From Streptococcus oriscaviae (GTDB lineage: Bacteria; Bacillota; Bacilli; Lactobacillales; Streptococcaceae), in the NCBI RefSeq assembly GCF_018137985.1, contig NZ_CP073084.1, positions 868,001-932,000 on the forward strand: DNA of 64,000 bases, given 5' to 3'. Under the pieces are notes generated by a model. It was not told where the DNA came from, made no database searches, and saw only the letters and a list, made by a program, of their open reading frames with translations. Shown here one piece after another: positions 47,082 through 61,004 of the stretch; position 1 is the first letter of the stretch, and every line of letters starts with the position of its first letter. The translations under genes and the position numbers were made by a program.

Positions 47082-47678
47082 TCACTGATTATACAAAGTC
47101 TCCTCCATCGTGTCCAAAAAACTATTGATTTCTTTTTGGACAATACTCAAAAGACGCTTTTCTTCTGATTCTTGAAGTGTTAAGTTTTTCCTCTCATTTT
47201 GTTCCATTATCTGATAATAGCTACGGAGCAAATTCAGTTGCCTATCTATGACAAAAAACGCTTCAATAATAGCATCGTTCTTTTCCACTGAAAATGAAAT
47301 ACTAAGTTCCTCATCGGCTTCATCTGGTGGATGAATTTTTAAATGCAACTCTCCTTCGATTTCCAAGGGATCAATAGCTCCATCAAATCGAATAGCGCTA
47401 TCCGGTGGAATCGTAAAACCAGCTTGGCGGATAACTTTCGCATATCTCTCCGAAACCATTAGGTGATAGAGAATTTGAATCTTATCGTCATTTTTAAATG
47501 CTGCTTCAAGTTGAACAGAGCTTTGATGATTAGAATAGGAGAAAAAACCAAATATCAATAAAAACACTATCATTACCCAATTTGGACGAGTTGAGGTGAG
47601 TGGAGCGTGTAGGATACAGACAACAATATTGGCTTGATGGACATCAATACCTGCACAAGATTGATAGAGAACATCCAT
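47082..47678 (-). CDS. Chimeric ORF: IS110 transposase N-terminus fused to a truncated membrane protein
   Basis: 198 residues. Residues 1-32 (CAGIDVHQANIVVCILHAPL then TSTRP) are the start of an IS110-family DEDD transposase; from residue 33 on the sequence is unrelated: a membrane helix (VMIVFLLIFGFFSYS), then a ~145-residue extracellular-looking, acidic domain of unknown family. The fusion appears to come from IS-mediated rearrangement. An internal ATG at 47573 could start the second part alone, but lacks a ribosome site. Whether a protein is made is unclear. Confidence 0.6.
   Translation of the reverse strand: MDVLYQSCAGIDVHQANIVVCILHAPLTSTRPNWVMIVFLLIFGFFSYSNHQSSVQLEAAFKNDDKIQILYHLMVSERYAKVIRQAGFTIPPDSAIRFDGAIDPLEIEGELHLKIHPPDEADEELSISFSVEKNDAIIEAFFVIDRQLNLLRSYYQIMEQNERKNLTLQESEEKRLLSIVQKEINSFLDTMEETLYNQ
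47583..47678 (-). mobile_element. IS110-family transposase 5' remnant
   Basis: Only the first ~32 codons remain, including the GIDVH motif holding the first catalytic Asp. The rest of the transposase is absent. Upstream bases to about 47790 may be IS leader sequence but have no clear boundary. Confidence 0.7.
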
Positions 47679-47828
47679 GACAATTCCCTCCTTCTTAAAA
47701 TTAGAGAGCTTATCTACCGAATTGTAGTCGTGTTTTTATACTCATGCCTGCCGCATATTTTGGGGTGCTCGTCAGTAGAGTGGATCAGTTTTGCCCTCGA
47801 TGAATAACATCATTAACTCGTCAACCAC

Positions 47829-47866
47829 AAAGCCCTCACTAAGATTATACACCTAGTGAGGGCTTT
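47829..47866. terminator. Strong hairpin downstream of lplA
   Basis: Perfect 13-bp stem AAAGCCCTCACTA / TAGTGAGGGCTTT with a 12-base loop, 73 bases after the lplA stop. T-rich on neither side beyond the stem's own TTT; likely the lplA terminator. Confidence 0.65.
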
Positions 47867-47938
47867 ATGTTCGTTTTCATTATTCTGTGGGTGAGGGCGG
47901 AGCCATCATGGATGTCTTGCCCAGACTCATGATTTCAT

Positions 47939-48928
47939 CTAGGCCACAATGGCCTTGGCCACTTCTTCTGTGGTCATGCGGGAGAAATAGTGTGTGGTGT
48001 CGATGGTTTTGAGTTTTTCGAGGACATCCACATACTCGTAGCGGGTGCCGACGAGAAGCTCCTCAATGTCTGAAACATCACCGATTCCGAAGAAGTCTCC
48101 GTAAATCTTGATGGACTCGATGACGGATTTTTCTGTTTTGATGTAGGAGGTAATCTTACCAGCTGGGTAGCGGACACTGCGCTCTACTGTGTATTCTGGG
48201 GTGGCACCGAAGGTCCAGTCCCAGGTCGCAAACTGGCTATCACGGATTTCTTGGATGCGGGCCAAGTCGCTTTCTGACAGGACATATTCGTCCATGTCTG
48301 GATATTCTTGCTTCATCTGGTTGAGGATGGCTTCCTTGAACTCAAGGACGGTCATCTTCTCAGGCAGTTCATTGTTGATGTTGGTCACGCGGGCACGGAC
48401 GGACTTGACACCCTTGGACTCAATCTTGTCCTTGCTGACCTTGAGGGCGTTGGCCAAGACAGACATGTCCACATCAAAGAGCAGGCAGCCGTGGTGCATC
48501 ATGCGGCCCTTAGCATACGCTTGGGCATTGCCACAGATTTTCTTGCCGTCAATTTCCAGATCGTTGCGGCCAGTAAAGTTGGCCTCCACACCCAGGGTTG
48601 CCAAGGTGTCAATCACAGGCTTAGAGAAGGTCTTGAAATCAAAGGCCCCTTCTTCTGACTTGTTGGAAATGATGGTATAGTTGAGGTTGTTGAGGTCGTG
48701 ATAGACAGCGCCACCGCCTGACAGACGACGAACCACATGGATGCCGTTGGCATCTGTGTATTCCTTGTTAATTTCCTGGATGGCATTTTGGTGCTTACCG
48801 ATGATGATGGCTGGCTCATTGATCCAGAGGATAAAAATCTCATCAAGGTCGGTCAATTCCTTGAAGGCATAGGCTTCGAGGGCAATATTATAGGCTGGGT
48901 CGTTGCTGTTGTTGACAATGTATTTCAT
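47939..48928 (-). CDS. lplA: Lipoate-protein ligase
   Basis: 329 residues. LplA motifs: INEPAIIIGKHQNAIQEIN near residue 40, RRLSGGGAVYHDLNNLNYTI near 70, the catalytic Lys in DGKKICGNAQAY near 130, and a C-terminal accessory domain. It adenylates free lipoate and attaches it to E2/GcvH lipoyl domains. Monocistronic behind a near-consensus promoter. Confidence 0.94.
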   Translation of the reverse strand: MKYIVNNSNDPAYNIALEAYAFKELTDLDEIFILWINEPAIIIGKHQNAIQEINKEYTDANGIHVVRRLSGGGAVYHDLNNLNYTIISNKSEEGAFDFKTFSKPVIDTLATLGVEANFTGRNDLEIDGKKICGNAQAYAKGRMMHHGCLLFDVDMSVLANALKVSKDKIESKGVKSVRARVTNINNELPEKMTVLEFKEAILNQMKQEYPDMDEYVLSESDLARIQEIRDSQFATWDWTFGATPEYTVERSVRYPAGKITSYIKTEKSVIESIKIYGDFFGIGDVSDIEELLVGTRYEYVDVLEKLKTIDTTHYFSRMTTEEVAKAIVA

Positions 48929-48997
48929 CTTGTACTACTTTTTGCGTACCAAAAATGGACTGGCACATGCTTCCTTTCTTATTTGTCAGATACTCCT

Positions 48998-49026
48998 ATT
49001 ATAAAGAAAAGGAGGACAATTGACAA
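48998..49026 (-). promoter_or_regulatory. lplA promoter
   Basis: TTGTCA, 17 bases, TATAAT on the minus strand, about 70 bases before the start. Confidence 0.8.
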
Positions 49027-49063
49027 TGGAATTGTTTAGAATGAGCCGACTTTAGAGAGTAAG

Positions 49064-49102
49064 AGCCAACACCATTCCTGACTGCAGAAAATGGTGTTGG
49101 CT
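49064..49102. terminator. Hairpin after the alpha/beta hydrolase gene
   Basis: 13-bp stem AGCCAACACCATT / AATGGTGTTGGCT with a 13-base loop, 7 bases after the hydrolase stop; the U-tract is better on the plus side than on the minus side. Confidence 0.6.
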
Positions 49103-49109
49103 TTTATCT

Positions 49110-50015
49110 TTACCCTTTTTGGGGTTTATGGAAGCTGAAACGATTTGTCTTTATTGGGGCCAGCCACTCTAAAAACAAATCAACCCACTTATATACTTGA
49201 GCGTTTTGATTACTTTCGTTGATACCTGTTCTCAAATCTCCTAATACAAGACCGTGTTTCCCCTTGTTAAAAATATGAAGTTCGTAAGATACATTGACTT
49301 CGTCTAGTGCCTGACAGTATTTTAAGGCATTGCTTGCTGGTACCAAACTATCCTCCATCGTATGCCATACGAAACTCGGAGGTGTATGTGGACTGACATT
49401 TGCTATCGTATTGAGTTTTTCAATGAGTTCTTGACTAGGATGAGTGCAACCTGTTGCTGCAAATGTTACCTTATCGAAGCTTCCAGAATCAGTATCGGCA
49501 TCAAGAGCATAGGCTGCGTACGCCAATAGGAGATGGGTCGGCCTATATAGTTCCATATCTTTTCCTAATAGTTCTTGAAACCAGGGCTTGTGCCAATGTG
49601 TCCCTAGCTGACTTGCTACATGGCCACCAGCCGAAAAGCCTCCGACAACGACATAATTTAAATCAACATGAAAGGAAACAGCATTCTCTTTAAGATAAGC
49701 CACCGCCTTAGCTAATGCAACAAGAGGCTGAGGAAAGGCTGAAACTGGATTCGCTGGAAGTTGTTCGACATCATCTGAAGCCATTCTTTCTAATCCCTCT
49801 GTTGCATAGTGAACCACTATCACATGAAAGCCCTCAGCTAGAAAACGAAGTGCAACCGACTCATCTTCACGAAATGAGGTCCAAAAATAGGCTCCTCCTG
49901 GGCAAATCACTAAACTTGGATAAAGTCGGTCCGAGTCAATCTCTTGATTGGGCTCCTGAAGATAAAATTTAGCATAGGAGCCATTGTTATCTAATTGCTT
50001 TTCAAAATACTTCAT
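49110..50015 (-). CDS. Alpha/beta hydrolase, acetyl-esterase (BD-FAE-like) type
   Basis: About 301 residues (start at ATG 50015; TTG 50036 and ATG 50024 are alternatives around the same AGGAAGG). Oxyanion segment ICPGGAYFW near residue 38, nucleophile Ser in VGGFSAGGHVASQ near 125, catalytic Asp in WHTMEDSLVPAS near 220 and His in KGKHGLVLGD near 255. No signal peptide: a cytoplasmic deacetylase for sugars or glycosides is likely, in keeping with the carbohydrate genes around. Confidence 0.82.
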   Translation of the reverse strand: MKYFEKQLDNNGSYAKFYLQEPNQEIDSDRLYPSLVICPGGAYFWTSFREDESVALRFLAEGFHVIVVHYATEGLERMASDDVEQLPANPVSAFPQPLVALAKAVAYLKENAVSFHVDLNYVVVGGFSAGGHVASQLGTHWHKPWFQELLGKDMELYRPTHLLLAYAAYALDADTDSGSFDKVTFAATGCTHPSQELIEKLNTIANVSPHTPPSFVWHTMEDSLVPASNALKYCQALDEVNVSYELHIFNKGKHGLVLGDLRTGINESNQNAQVYKWVDLFLEWLAPIKTNRFSFHKPQKG

Positions 50016-50118
50016 ACCTTGCATTTCCTTCCTCAATTTTTAATCTATTATAAAGTTTCTCAGTTATTTTGTAAATCGCAGTTTCTTGCAGGGGAAATAT
50101 CATTTCTTTGGAAGGTAA

Positions 50119-50949
50119 TCACTCCCTATCCAGCAAGATGCTCGGGGCCAGATACAGTGTGTAGTTCAGGTCTTGACACTGTTTTGAAATCTGATGTGCC
50201 TGATGTGAATCAGCTCCGTATTCGATGAGAAAGACTTGGAGGCCGGTCTGGGAGAGATTGTTCAAATAGTCCAGATAAAAATCTTCTGCTTCTGCAGTCT
50301 GTTGAACAGGTTTGCCCGCATCAAAATCGTAAGCTAAAAAGACACTTTCTTGATTGACTGCGTAGATGAGCTGTCTTGCGAGCTGAGGATCTTCAGCAAG
50401 AAATTGTGAAACAAAGGTCGAACCACCGTTGATGATGACGGGTAGGTTCATCGTCTGAAATTCCTTCAATAATTGGACCAAACTAGCATACACCTCTGGC
50501 CGCTGGTCATGATCATAGACATCAAAGTTATCCAAAAAGAGGCCATCTACCCCCTTGTCCTTCAAACTTTGGGCCAGCTGGTGAACCAGAAAATCCTGCC
50601 AGGCTGAATCCGTCACATGAATCCAGGATTCATCTGGCCAGTTGTCATAGGGTTTGAAAGTCAAATCCTTGAAATCCTGATAGAAGGAATTGGATGTTTC
50701 CAGGGCCCCAATATTGAGGTAGGCAAAAATCTGCCGAGAGCGAAAATGAAGTTGTTTGATATCGGTTTTGTCTAGATAGGTCACATCCAAAACCAAGGTC
50801 TGATAGGATTTGGAAAGTTGAAGCAAATCTTTCTTTTCCATCCCGATGAAGACTCCATAATCTGACGGTTTCTTGCCTGATACTTGAAAGCAGAAAAATA
50901 GAGCGACTCCCAATAAGATAATACCAAACAAACCTAGCCATTTCTTCAC
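50119..50949 (-). CDS. Secreted/anchored GH114-like endo-alpha-1,4-polygalactosaminidase
   Basis: 276 residues. N-terminal membrane helix or signal (about 4-22), then a TIM-barrel with FAYLNIGALETSN near residue 76 and KGVDGLFLDNFDVYDH near 135, whose Asp residues fit the GH114 active site. GH114 enzymes cut galactosamine-rich polymers; some bacterial members belong to polysaccharide loci. Here it stands by itself between an esterase and a GH1 gene. Confidence 0.72.
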   Translation of the reverse strand: MKKWLGLFGIILLGVALFFCFQVSGKKPSDYGVFIGMEKKDLLQLSKSYQTLVLDVTYLDKTDIKQLHFRSRQIFAYLNIGALETSNSFYQDFKDLTFKPYDNWPDESWIHVTDSAWQDFLVHQLAQSLKDKGVDGLFLDNFDVYDHDQRPEVYASLVQLLKEFQTMNLPVIINGGSTFVSQFLAEDPQLARQLIYAVNQESVFLAYDFDAGKPVQQTAEAEDFYLDYLNNLSQTGLQVFLIEYGADSHQAHQISKQCQDLNYTLYLAPSILLDRE

Positions 50950-50999
50950 TGCTCATTTCCTCCCTTCTTCCAGACTATCAAAGAGTTAGTAAAAAGTCA

Positions 51000-51024
51000 A
51001 AACAGGCCCGACGTAGGCCTGTCT
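51000..51024 (-). terminator. Terminator after the GH1 gene
   Basis: ACAGGCC / GGCCTGT stem with a 7-base loop and TTTGACTTTTT tail on the minus strand. Confidence 0.75.
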
Positions 51025-51031
51025 TTCTCGC

Positions 51032-53090
<2,059 letters not shown>

Positions 53091-53103
53091 AACGTTTACC
53101 TCG

Positions 53104-53703
53104 TTACAAATCATAAACCTTGAAATCATTCTGAGGGTCAATCAAGTGTTCAAACTGGATTTGCCCATCTTCATAATTTAGTTGGCAAATGGCGCAGTTA
53201 GGTAAAAAAACTCCTGGGGGAAATTGAACATCTAAGACCTGTACCAAGCCCCAAATAGCTGCTCCATGGCTGACCATGAGAATGGACTGGGCTGGGTCTG
53301 TTTCTGCCACAGAAAGAATAGCCTCTTCTACCCGCCTGCCCACTTCATGAATGTCTTCTCCGCCAAACGGTACCAGCAAATCTTCAAAAGAGCGTGAACC
53401 CGGCCGGTGCTTGGGCAGTAATTCCTCTTCTCTTGCTTCAAAGATACCGAAGTTCATCTCTTTCAGCCCTTTGAGCTGCTGGTAAGGAGTATCCGTTACC
53501 AACTTCAAGGTATCGGTTGCCCGCTCTTGTGTTGACGAATAGGCGGCATCAAATGCAATACCTTGTCGTTTGAAGTAGGCGCCGACCGCCTGAGCCTGCT
53601 CAATCCCCTTTTGCGTCAAGGGAGAGTCGCACCAGCCCTGAACCCGTTTTTGTGTGTTGAACAGGGTTTCGCCATGTCGCATTAAGTAAATGGTTTTTGA
53701 CAT
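53104..53703 (-). CDS. Histidine phosphatase (phosphoglycerate-mutase-like)
   Basis: 199 residues, intact: catalytic RHGETLFN near residue 9, acid/base Glu in LKGLKEMNFGIFE, second His in MVSHGAAIW near 145. These enzymes dephosphorylate small phospho-metabolites. It lies 8 bases after a GH1 gene and 13 bases before its frameshifted paralogue; a phospho-sugar phosphatase role is plausible but unproven. Confidence 0.88.
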   Translation of the reverse strand: MSKTIYLMRHGETLFNTQKRVQGWCDSPLTQKGIEQAQAVGAYFKRQGIAFDAAYSSTQERATDTLKLVTDTPYQQLKGLKEMNFGIFEAREEELLPKHRPGSRSFEDLLVPFGGEDIHEVGRRVEEAILSVAETDPAQSILMVSHGAAIWGLVQVLDVQFPPGVFLPNCAICQLNYEDGQIQFEHLIDPQNDFKVYDL

Positions 53704-53711
53704 ATAACCTC

Positions 53712-55202
<1,491 letters not shown>

Positions 55203-55228
55203 TTATTGATTCATTTTTATAGCTGTAA

Positions 55229-55253
55229 GAAAAACGGTAAACTACCGTTTTTC
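55229..55253. terminator. Terminator between chbG and the next GH1 operon
   Basis: Perfect 11-bp stem GAAAAACGGTA / TACCGTTTTTC with a 3-base loop. Confidence 0.85.
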
Positions 55254-55318
55254 CACTAAGCTGTCCTACTCCGACTAATGGGATATGTTAACAAATATTG
55301 TAGAGGCGCGCTATTTTA

Positions 55319-56071
55319 TTATAACGTTCGGTAGTCAAGCAACTCTACCGCTTGATGGGCAAGCCACTGAACAGATTGAGGACTTGTTAAAAATGTCACC
55401 TCTTTAATACGAGGAATCGTCAAACTAGAGTTGGTCATAAGGTAGTCATCTATATACCCTGGATGGAAAACAATCAATTGAACGCAATCCTCTTGAGAAC
55501 TGTTTACTATTCTTTTCACCATATCAAACGGATCATAATGAGGTAACATGGCTTCCAAGTTGATCTTCACGAGAGTATTTCCTATCCTTATTGGCCTACC
55601 GTCCATAGAAAACCCCGAATACTTCAGATTATATTTTTCTGCAACGTATTCTAATCCCCTGAAAAAATTTGCTGACATCACTGCGTGTCCTTCGAAGTAA
55701 TCGGGTTGACGCCCCAACAATTCGACAAACTTATGATACTGAGCCTCAATTTCTAGCACAACTTCCTCAAATACGACAAAGTCTTCTTTGGACTCCCGAA
55801 ATTCTTGGGAAGTCTTAAAATGACCTTTTTCATCTACAAGACTCGGAATCAGACTTGGATCGGTTAAGGGAGTTTCTACACAAATATTTGTATGAAGGCC
55901 GACTGCAATATCATAGCCTTTTATCAATTGAACTCCATGATCTGTAGCCGGCATATTTACCATGACACCAACACTCTTTATCAAGCCATCCTTTATGGTT
56001 TTTTCAATTCCGTAATTTACCGCTTCAGAATAACCTAAATCATCGGCCCTAAAAAGCAATCTTTTTGTCAT
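55319..56071 (-). CDS. ChbG/YdjC-family carbohydrate deacetylase
   Basis: 250 residues. Metal-binding DD in LLFRADDLGYSEAVNYG (residues ~5-20), His in VGLHTNI near 60, and YFEGHAVMS near 125; C-terminal LIVFHPGYIDD. The family removes acetyl groups from chitobiose-phosphate-like sugars so that a phospho-glucosidase can act. It follows a GH1 gene by 17 bases, which fits that pathway. Confidence 0.88.
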   Translation of the reverse strand: MTKRLLFRADDLGYSEAVNYGIEKTIKDGLIKSVGVMVNMPATDHGVQLIKGYDIAVGLHTNICVETPLTDPSLIPSLVDEKGHFKTSQEFRESKEDFVVFEEVVLEIEAQYHKFVELLGRQPDYFEGHAVMSANFFRGLEYVAEKYNLKYSGFSMDGRPIRIGNTLVKINLEAMLPHYDPFDMVKRIVNSSQEDCVQLIVFHPGYIDDYLMTNSSLTIPRIKEVTFLTSPQSVQWLAHQAVELLDYRTL

Positions 56072-56088
56072 ACAGAAGTAAGTCTTCC

Positions 56089-57588
<1,500 letters not shown>

Positions 57589-57620
57589 TTAATATTTTTT
57601 ACAAATTGAGAAGAAAAGAC

Positions 57621-57722
57621 CTAAACTGTCAATTCAATGGTATTGCCCTCAAAATAGGTTTCAAAGAAGGTCCTTGCCCCTTCTAAATCCCTGACATAAA
57701 GGGCAACATATTCAATCTTCAT
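57621..57722 (-). pseudogene. VOC/glyoxalase N-terminal remnant
   Basis: ATG 57722, with GAGGAAG upstream, reads MKIEYVALYVRDLEGARTFF and stops after 33 residues (ENTIELTV-like end). This is the start of a VOC-fold glyoxalase family protein; the rest is missing, and a GH1 gene follows. It probably still lies in the GH1 leader. Confidence 0.7.
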
Positions 57723-57802
57723 GTTCTTACTTCCTCAACTTATTTTTTCTTATAAATATAGTATAAATGGATTGAAAACCCTTTTCTTGCCCAATAATAT
57801 GG

Positions 57803-57808
57803 TATAAT
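57803..57808 (+). promoter_or_regulatory. -10 of the AraC regulator promoter
   Basis: TATAAT preceded by TGG (extended -10), 29 bases before the start; AraC and GH1 promoters share this divergent region. Confidence 0.6.
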
Positions 57809-57836
57809 GATACTATCATCTGATTCGGAGGTTTTT

Positions 57837-58778
57837 ATGAAGAAACATCTCACCGATCAATTTTTCCAGCACCAGATTGACTATGATAATCAGCTGCTGC
57901 CTTTTAAGTACTACTACACCCATGTCAAGCAGGGGATTCCCGATGTCCTCTTTCATTGGCACAACGAAATTGAAATCAACTACGTCTATGAAGGAACTGC
58001 TCGTTATCATATCGACTATGACTACTTTGACAGTCAAGCCGGCGACATCATCCTCATGCGGCCCAATGCTATGCACTCTATTCACCCGATTGAAAACGAG
58101 GAACATGTGACCGACACCTTTGTCTGGCATCTGGATTTGCTGGGGGCATCTATCTTGGATCAGACCTCCATGCTCTACCTCCAGCCCCTGCAAAACGATG
58201 GTTTTAAGTTTGTTCCACGCATCCAGCCTCATCAGGAGGGCTATGCCCCTGTCAAGGAATGTCTTTTCCGGATTTTTTCGCTAGTTCAAGCTCCCGAGCC
58301 CTATTATGAACTGTCGCTCAAAAGCCAGCTGTTTGAGTTGCTCCATCTACTTTACCGCTATGGCTATATTCTCAGGAAAAATACCGATGACCTTTATCGG
58401 AAAAATGAAAAGCTGCGCGGGCTGATTGACCACATTCACCACCATTATCAGGACAATCTGACGATTGAGGCGATGGCTGATTATATGGGATATAGCAAGA
58501 CCCACTTTATGTCTGTTTTCAAACAGCACACGGGTACTTCCTGCATGGAATTTGTCATCCAAGTCCGACTGCGCGAGGCCTGTACGCTTCTGACAACCAG
58601 CATGAAGCCCATTCTTGACATCTCCAATCAGGTTGGGTTTAACAACTTATCCAACTTTAACCGCCAGTTCAAACGCTACTACAAAGTCACCCCCAGCCGC
58701 TACCGCAAACAATTTCGCAAGGAGAGAAATTATGTCGCTGCGCGGCCTCACAAACTAGAAAGGAAGACCAACTCATGA
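57837..58778 (+). CDS. AraC-family sugar-responsive regulator
   Basis: 313 residues from ATG 57837 (CGGAGG upstream). N-terminal cupin-like sensor (FHWHNEIEINYVYEGTARYH near 40; AGDIILMRPNAMHSIHP near 75), C-terminal double helix-turn-helix (LTIEAMADYMGYSKTHFMSV; ILDISNQVGFNNLSNFNRQF). Divergent from the GH1-chbG operon, its likely target. Confidence 0.9.
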   Translation: MKKHLTDQFFQHQIDYDNQLLPFKYYYTHVKQGIPDVLFHWHNEIEINYVYEGTARYHIDYDYFDSQAGDIILMRPNAMHSIHPIENEEHVTDTFVWHLDLLGASILDQTSMLYLQPLQNDGFKFVPRIQPHQEGYAPVKECLFRIFSLVQAPEPYYELSLKSQLFELLHLLYRYGYILRKNTDDLYRKNEKLRGLIDHIHHHYQDNLTIEAMADYMGYSKTHFMSVFKQHTGTSCMEFVIQVRLREACTLLTTSMKPILDISNQVGFNNLSNFNRQFKRYYKVTPSRYRKQFRKERNYVAARPHKLERKTNS

Positions 58779-59104
58779 TTACTATGCAACTGTACTACAC
58801 TGGAACCAATGGTTCCGCTCTGCTTTTTGTCAAGGAAATGGAAGAAACAGGCATCGCAGAAAAGATTCGTCAAGAGCCGGGCAATCTGGTCTACCACTAC
58901 TACCACTCCCTGTCGGACCCTGAGACTGTCCTCCTAGTGGATGCTTGGGCAGACCAAGAGGCCCTCGACTTCCACCATGCTTCGCCTATGATGCAGGACA
59001 TTCTGAACCTGCGAGAAAAGTATGGCCTTGTGGTGCGTGCGGAGCGTTACCGCTCTGACCAAGAAAACATCCCTGAGCGGGATCAACAATATCATAGCCA
59101 CTAA
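58775..59104 (+). CDS. Antibiotic-biosynthesis-monooxygenase-fold (ABM) protein
   Basis: 109 residues; dimeric alpha/beta-barrel ABM pattern with EPGNLVYHYYHSLSDPETV and LVDAWADQEALDFHHAS. Often a quinol monooxygenase or an enzyme of unknown substrate. Overlaps the AraC stop by 4 bases (ATGA), so the two are co-translated. Confidence 0.82.
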   Translation: MITMQLYYTGTNGSALLFVKEMEETGIAEKIRQEPGNLVYHYYHSLSDPETVLLVDAWADQEALDFHHASPMMQDILNLREKYGLVVRAERYRSDQENIPERDQQYHSH

Positions 59105-59111
59105 AGTAGGA

Positions 59112-59140
59112 CTGGACGTACCTCGTCCAGCCTTTTTCTT
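59112..59140 (+). terminator. Terminator after the ABM gene
   Basis: CTGGACG / CGTCCAG stem, 5-base loop, CCTTTTTCTT tail. Confidence 0.85.
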
Positions 59141-59161
59141 GCCTCAGAATCTTTTGAAGCT

Positions 59162-60844
59162 CTATTCCCCATACTTGGCATCAATGACCGAACTAAACCA
59201 GCGTCCATTGAGGACGGTTTTGTTGAGCTCATCCTTGATGGCGGTTGACAGAGTCGCATCCGCTTCCATCTTGGCTAGGATGTCTTCTGCCCTTTCCTTG
59301 TCGCTGGACATTTCAATCTTGACCTTCTCCAAGTCCGCATCCATGCTCAGCACCTCTTGGTTGGAGGCCGTCCAGGCTTCCCATTTGGGCAGGTCAGCCC
59401 CATTTGGATCACCCGTGGTCACAAACTGTTTGAGATAGGCCTTGAAATCCTTGCTCAATTCCTTGGCCCCTGCGGATTCAAAATCATCTCCGATGAAGGT
59501 TGCATAGTTGGATGGAGTTTGTAAAAGCGGCTCAAATACACCGTGGAAAGCTCCCAGTAGACCGGCAACCGTTGGAGCAGAAGCCCCATCATCCCCAAAG
59601 GAAATCTGGCTGATGTAGATAGGCGAGTTATAATTTCCAGTCATGATTCGAGCACTTTCAACCGTATTGGACAGGCGATAGAGCTGGCTGCCATAGGTTT
59701 CTGCATAGGTAAACTCCTTGAGCAAGTTTTCATCCTTGAAGAGACTGCCATCGCCGACAGAAGCCGCAAAGCGTTTGTCAAAGGCTGTAAAGAGGGAAAA
59801 CTCGCTGGTTCCTGTCACCAAGAGCAGGGGAACATCATTGTAGTTCTTGGTGTCAAAACCTTCTTCAGGAATAACTGTGCCATCCTTGTAGAGATGAGGG
59901 AAGACTGACATCCGGATGCCGGCATTGCCCATGAGTGGTGCCAGACGGTCAGCGGATAGACCATACAGATAGTCTTGAACATCCTTGCCACTGGTCCGCA
60001 ACCACTCCTTGGCCGCAGTCTGGTCTGCCTTGACGCCATCTTCCACAACCAGCGGGGCTAGGGCAGTCGCAAAAATATCCTGACTCTCCGCCTCATCCGC
60101 CAAGGTCATGCCCCCGCTGAAAGAAATAGCCTTGTGGTACTTGCCTTCAAAGAGGGGAGAAATAAGGGTAGCCATGACATCACGCCCTCCAGCTGAAAAA
60201 CCAGCCAGGGTCACATTGTTCTTGTCTCCGCCAAAGACTTCAATATTTTCCTGTACCCAATCTAGGGCGGTGGCAATATCCAAGAGGGTAAAGTTGCCCG
60301 ATTGTTCTAAATCAGTCCCTGTCTTTAGGGCTTCCAAGGGGTTGAAGCCTAGGACTCCCAAGCGATAATTGACCGACACATAGACCGCATTGACATCCTT
60401 GACAAAGGTATTACCCTTGATTTCCTGGGCATGACCCGTCTGGTTGTTACCCCCATGCAAAAAGACAATGACAGGCAGACCAGCCTCGGTCGTATCCGGC
60501 CGAACAACATCCAGATTGAGGGCTCCTTCGGAACCCACGACCTCACCATTTGTGAATTGGACAAACTTTTCACCAACTTTGGTGGCATCAAAGGTATCTG
60601 TCCAAGCTTCAACTGGCTGAGGCTCCTTCCATCTCAAATCCCCAACAGGAGCCGCTGCATAAGGGATGCCCAACCATTCCAAGACTCCGTTTCCCTGGTC
60701 TTGCTTGCCCTTAACCTGGCCACTGGCGATGGTTTGCGTAACGTCATTCTTAAAAGTGACAGGTTCTTCTTTCTTAGTCTGGCCACAGGCTGCTAAAAAG
60801 AAAAGCAGCACCAAACTCAGCCATTTAAACAATTTCTTTTTCAT
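59162..60844 (-). CDS. Lipoprotein carboxylesterase (type B)
   Basis: 560 residues. Lipoprotein signal with lipobox LAAC at about 17-20, then a carboxylesterase/para-nitrobenzyl-esterase fold: IPYAAAPVGDLRWKEPQP near 60, oxyanion FLHGGNNQTGH near 130, nucleophile LAGFSAGGRDVMA near 215, and HGVFEPLL near 435. It is anchored outside the membrane and may deacylate glycosides before uptake. It stands alone between terminators. Confidence 0.88.
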   Translation of the reverse strand: MKKKLFKWLSLVLLFFLAACGQTKKEEPVTFKNDVTQTIASGQVKGKQDQGNGVLEWLGIPYAAAPVGDLRWKEPQPVEAWTDTFDATKVGEKFVQFTNGEVVGSEGALNLDVVRPDTTEAGLPVIVFLHGGNNQTGHAQEIKGNTFVKDVNAVYVSVNYRLGVLGFNPLEALKTGTDLEQSGNFTLLDIATALDWVQENIEVFGGDKNNVTLAGFSAGGRDVMATLISPLFEGKYHKAISFSGGMTLADEAESQDIFATALAPLVVEDGVKADQTAAKEWLRTSGKDVQDYLYGLSADRLAPLMGNAGIRMSVFPHLYKDGTVIPEEGFDTKNYNDVPLLLVTGTSEFSLFTAFDKRFAASVGDGSLFKDENLLKEFTYAETYGSQLYRLSNTVESARIMTGNYNSPIYISQISFGDDGASAPTVAGLLGAFHGVFEPLLQTPSNYATFIGDDFESAGAKELSKDFKAYLKQFVTTGDPNGADLPKWEAWTASNQEVLSMDADLEKVKIEMSSDKERAEDILAKMEADATLSTAIKDELNKTVLNGRWFSSVIDAKYGE

Positions 60845-60943
60845 ATTTTACCTCTTTCCTTATGAAAACAAACACGCAAAACAACCGACTTCTTCTCTAC
60901 CCTCCTTTCTTTTTAATGAGTTTCTGAACGATTAACAAACAAG

Positions 60944-60978
60944 AAAAGGAGCTGGGGAGTGATTCCCTGGCCCCTTTT
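60944..60978 (-). terminator. Terminator after the PTS IIA region
   Basis: AAAAGGGGCCAGGGA / TCCCCAGCTCCTTTT stem with internal mismatches on the minus strand, 27 bases after the IIA stop. Confidence 0.75.
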
Positions 60979-61004
60979 TAATGGCTTATCACATTGCTAA
61001 TGTT

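Noticed and set aside
57767-57788. cre site upstream of the AraC regulator (TTGAAAACCCTTTTCT)
   Set aside because: Two mismatches at key positions including the central CG; not better than chance in A/T-rich DNA.
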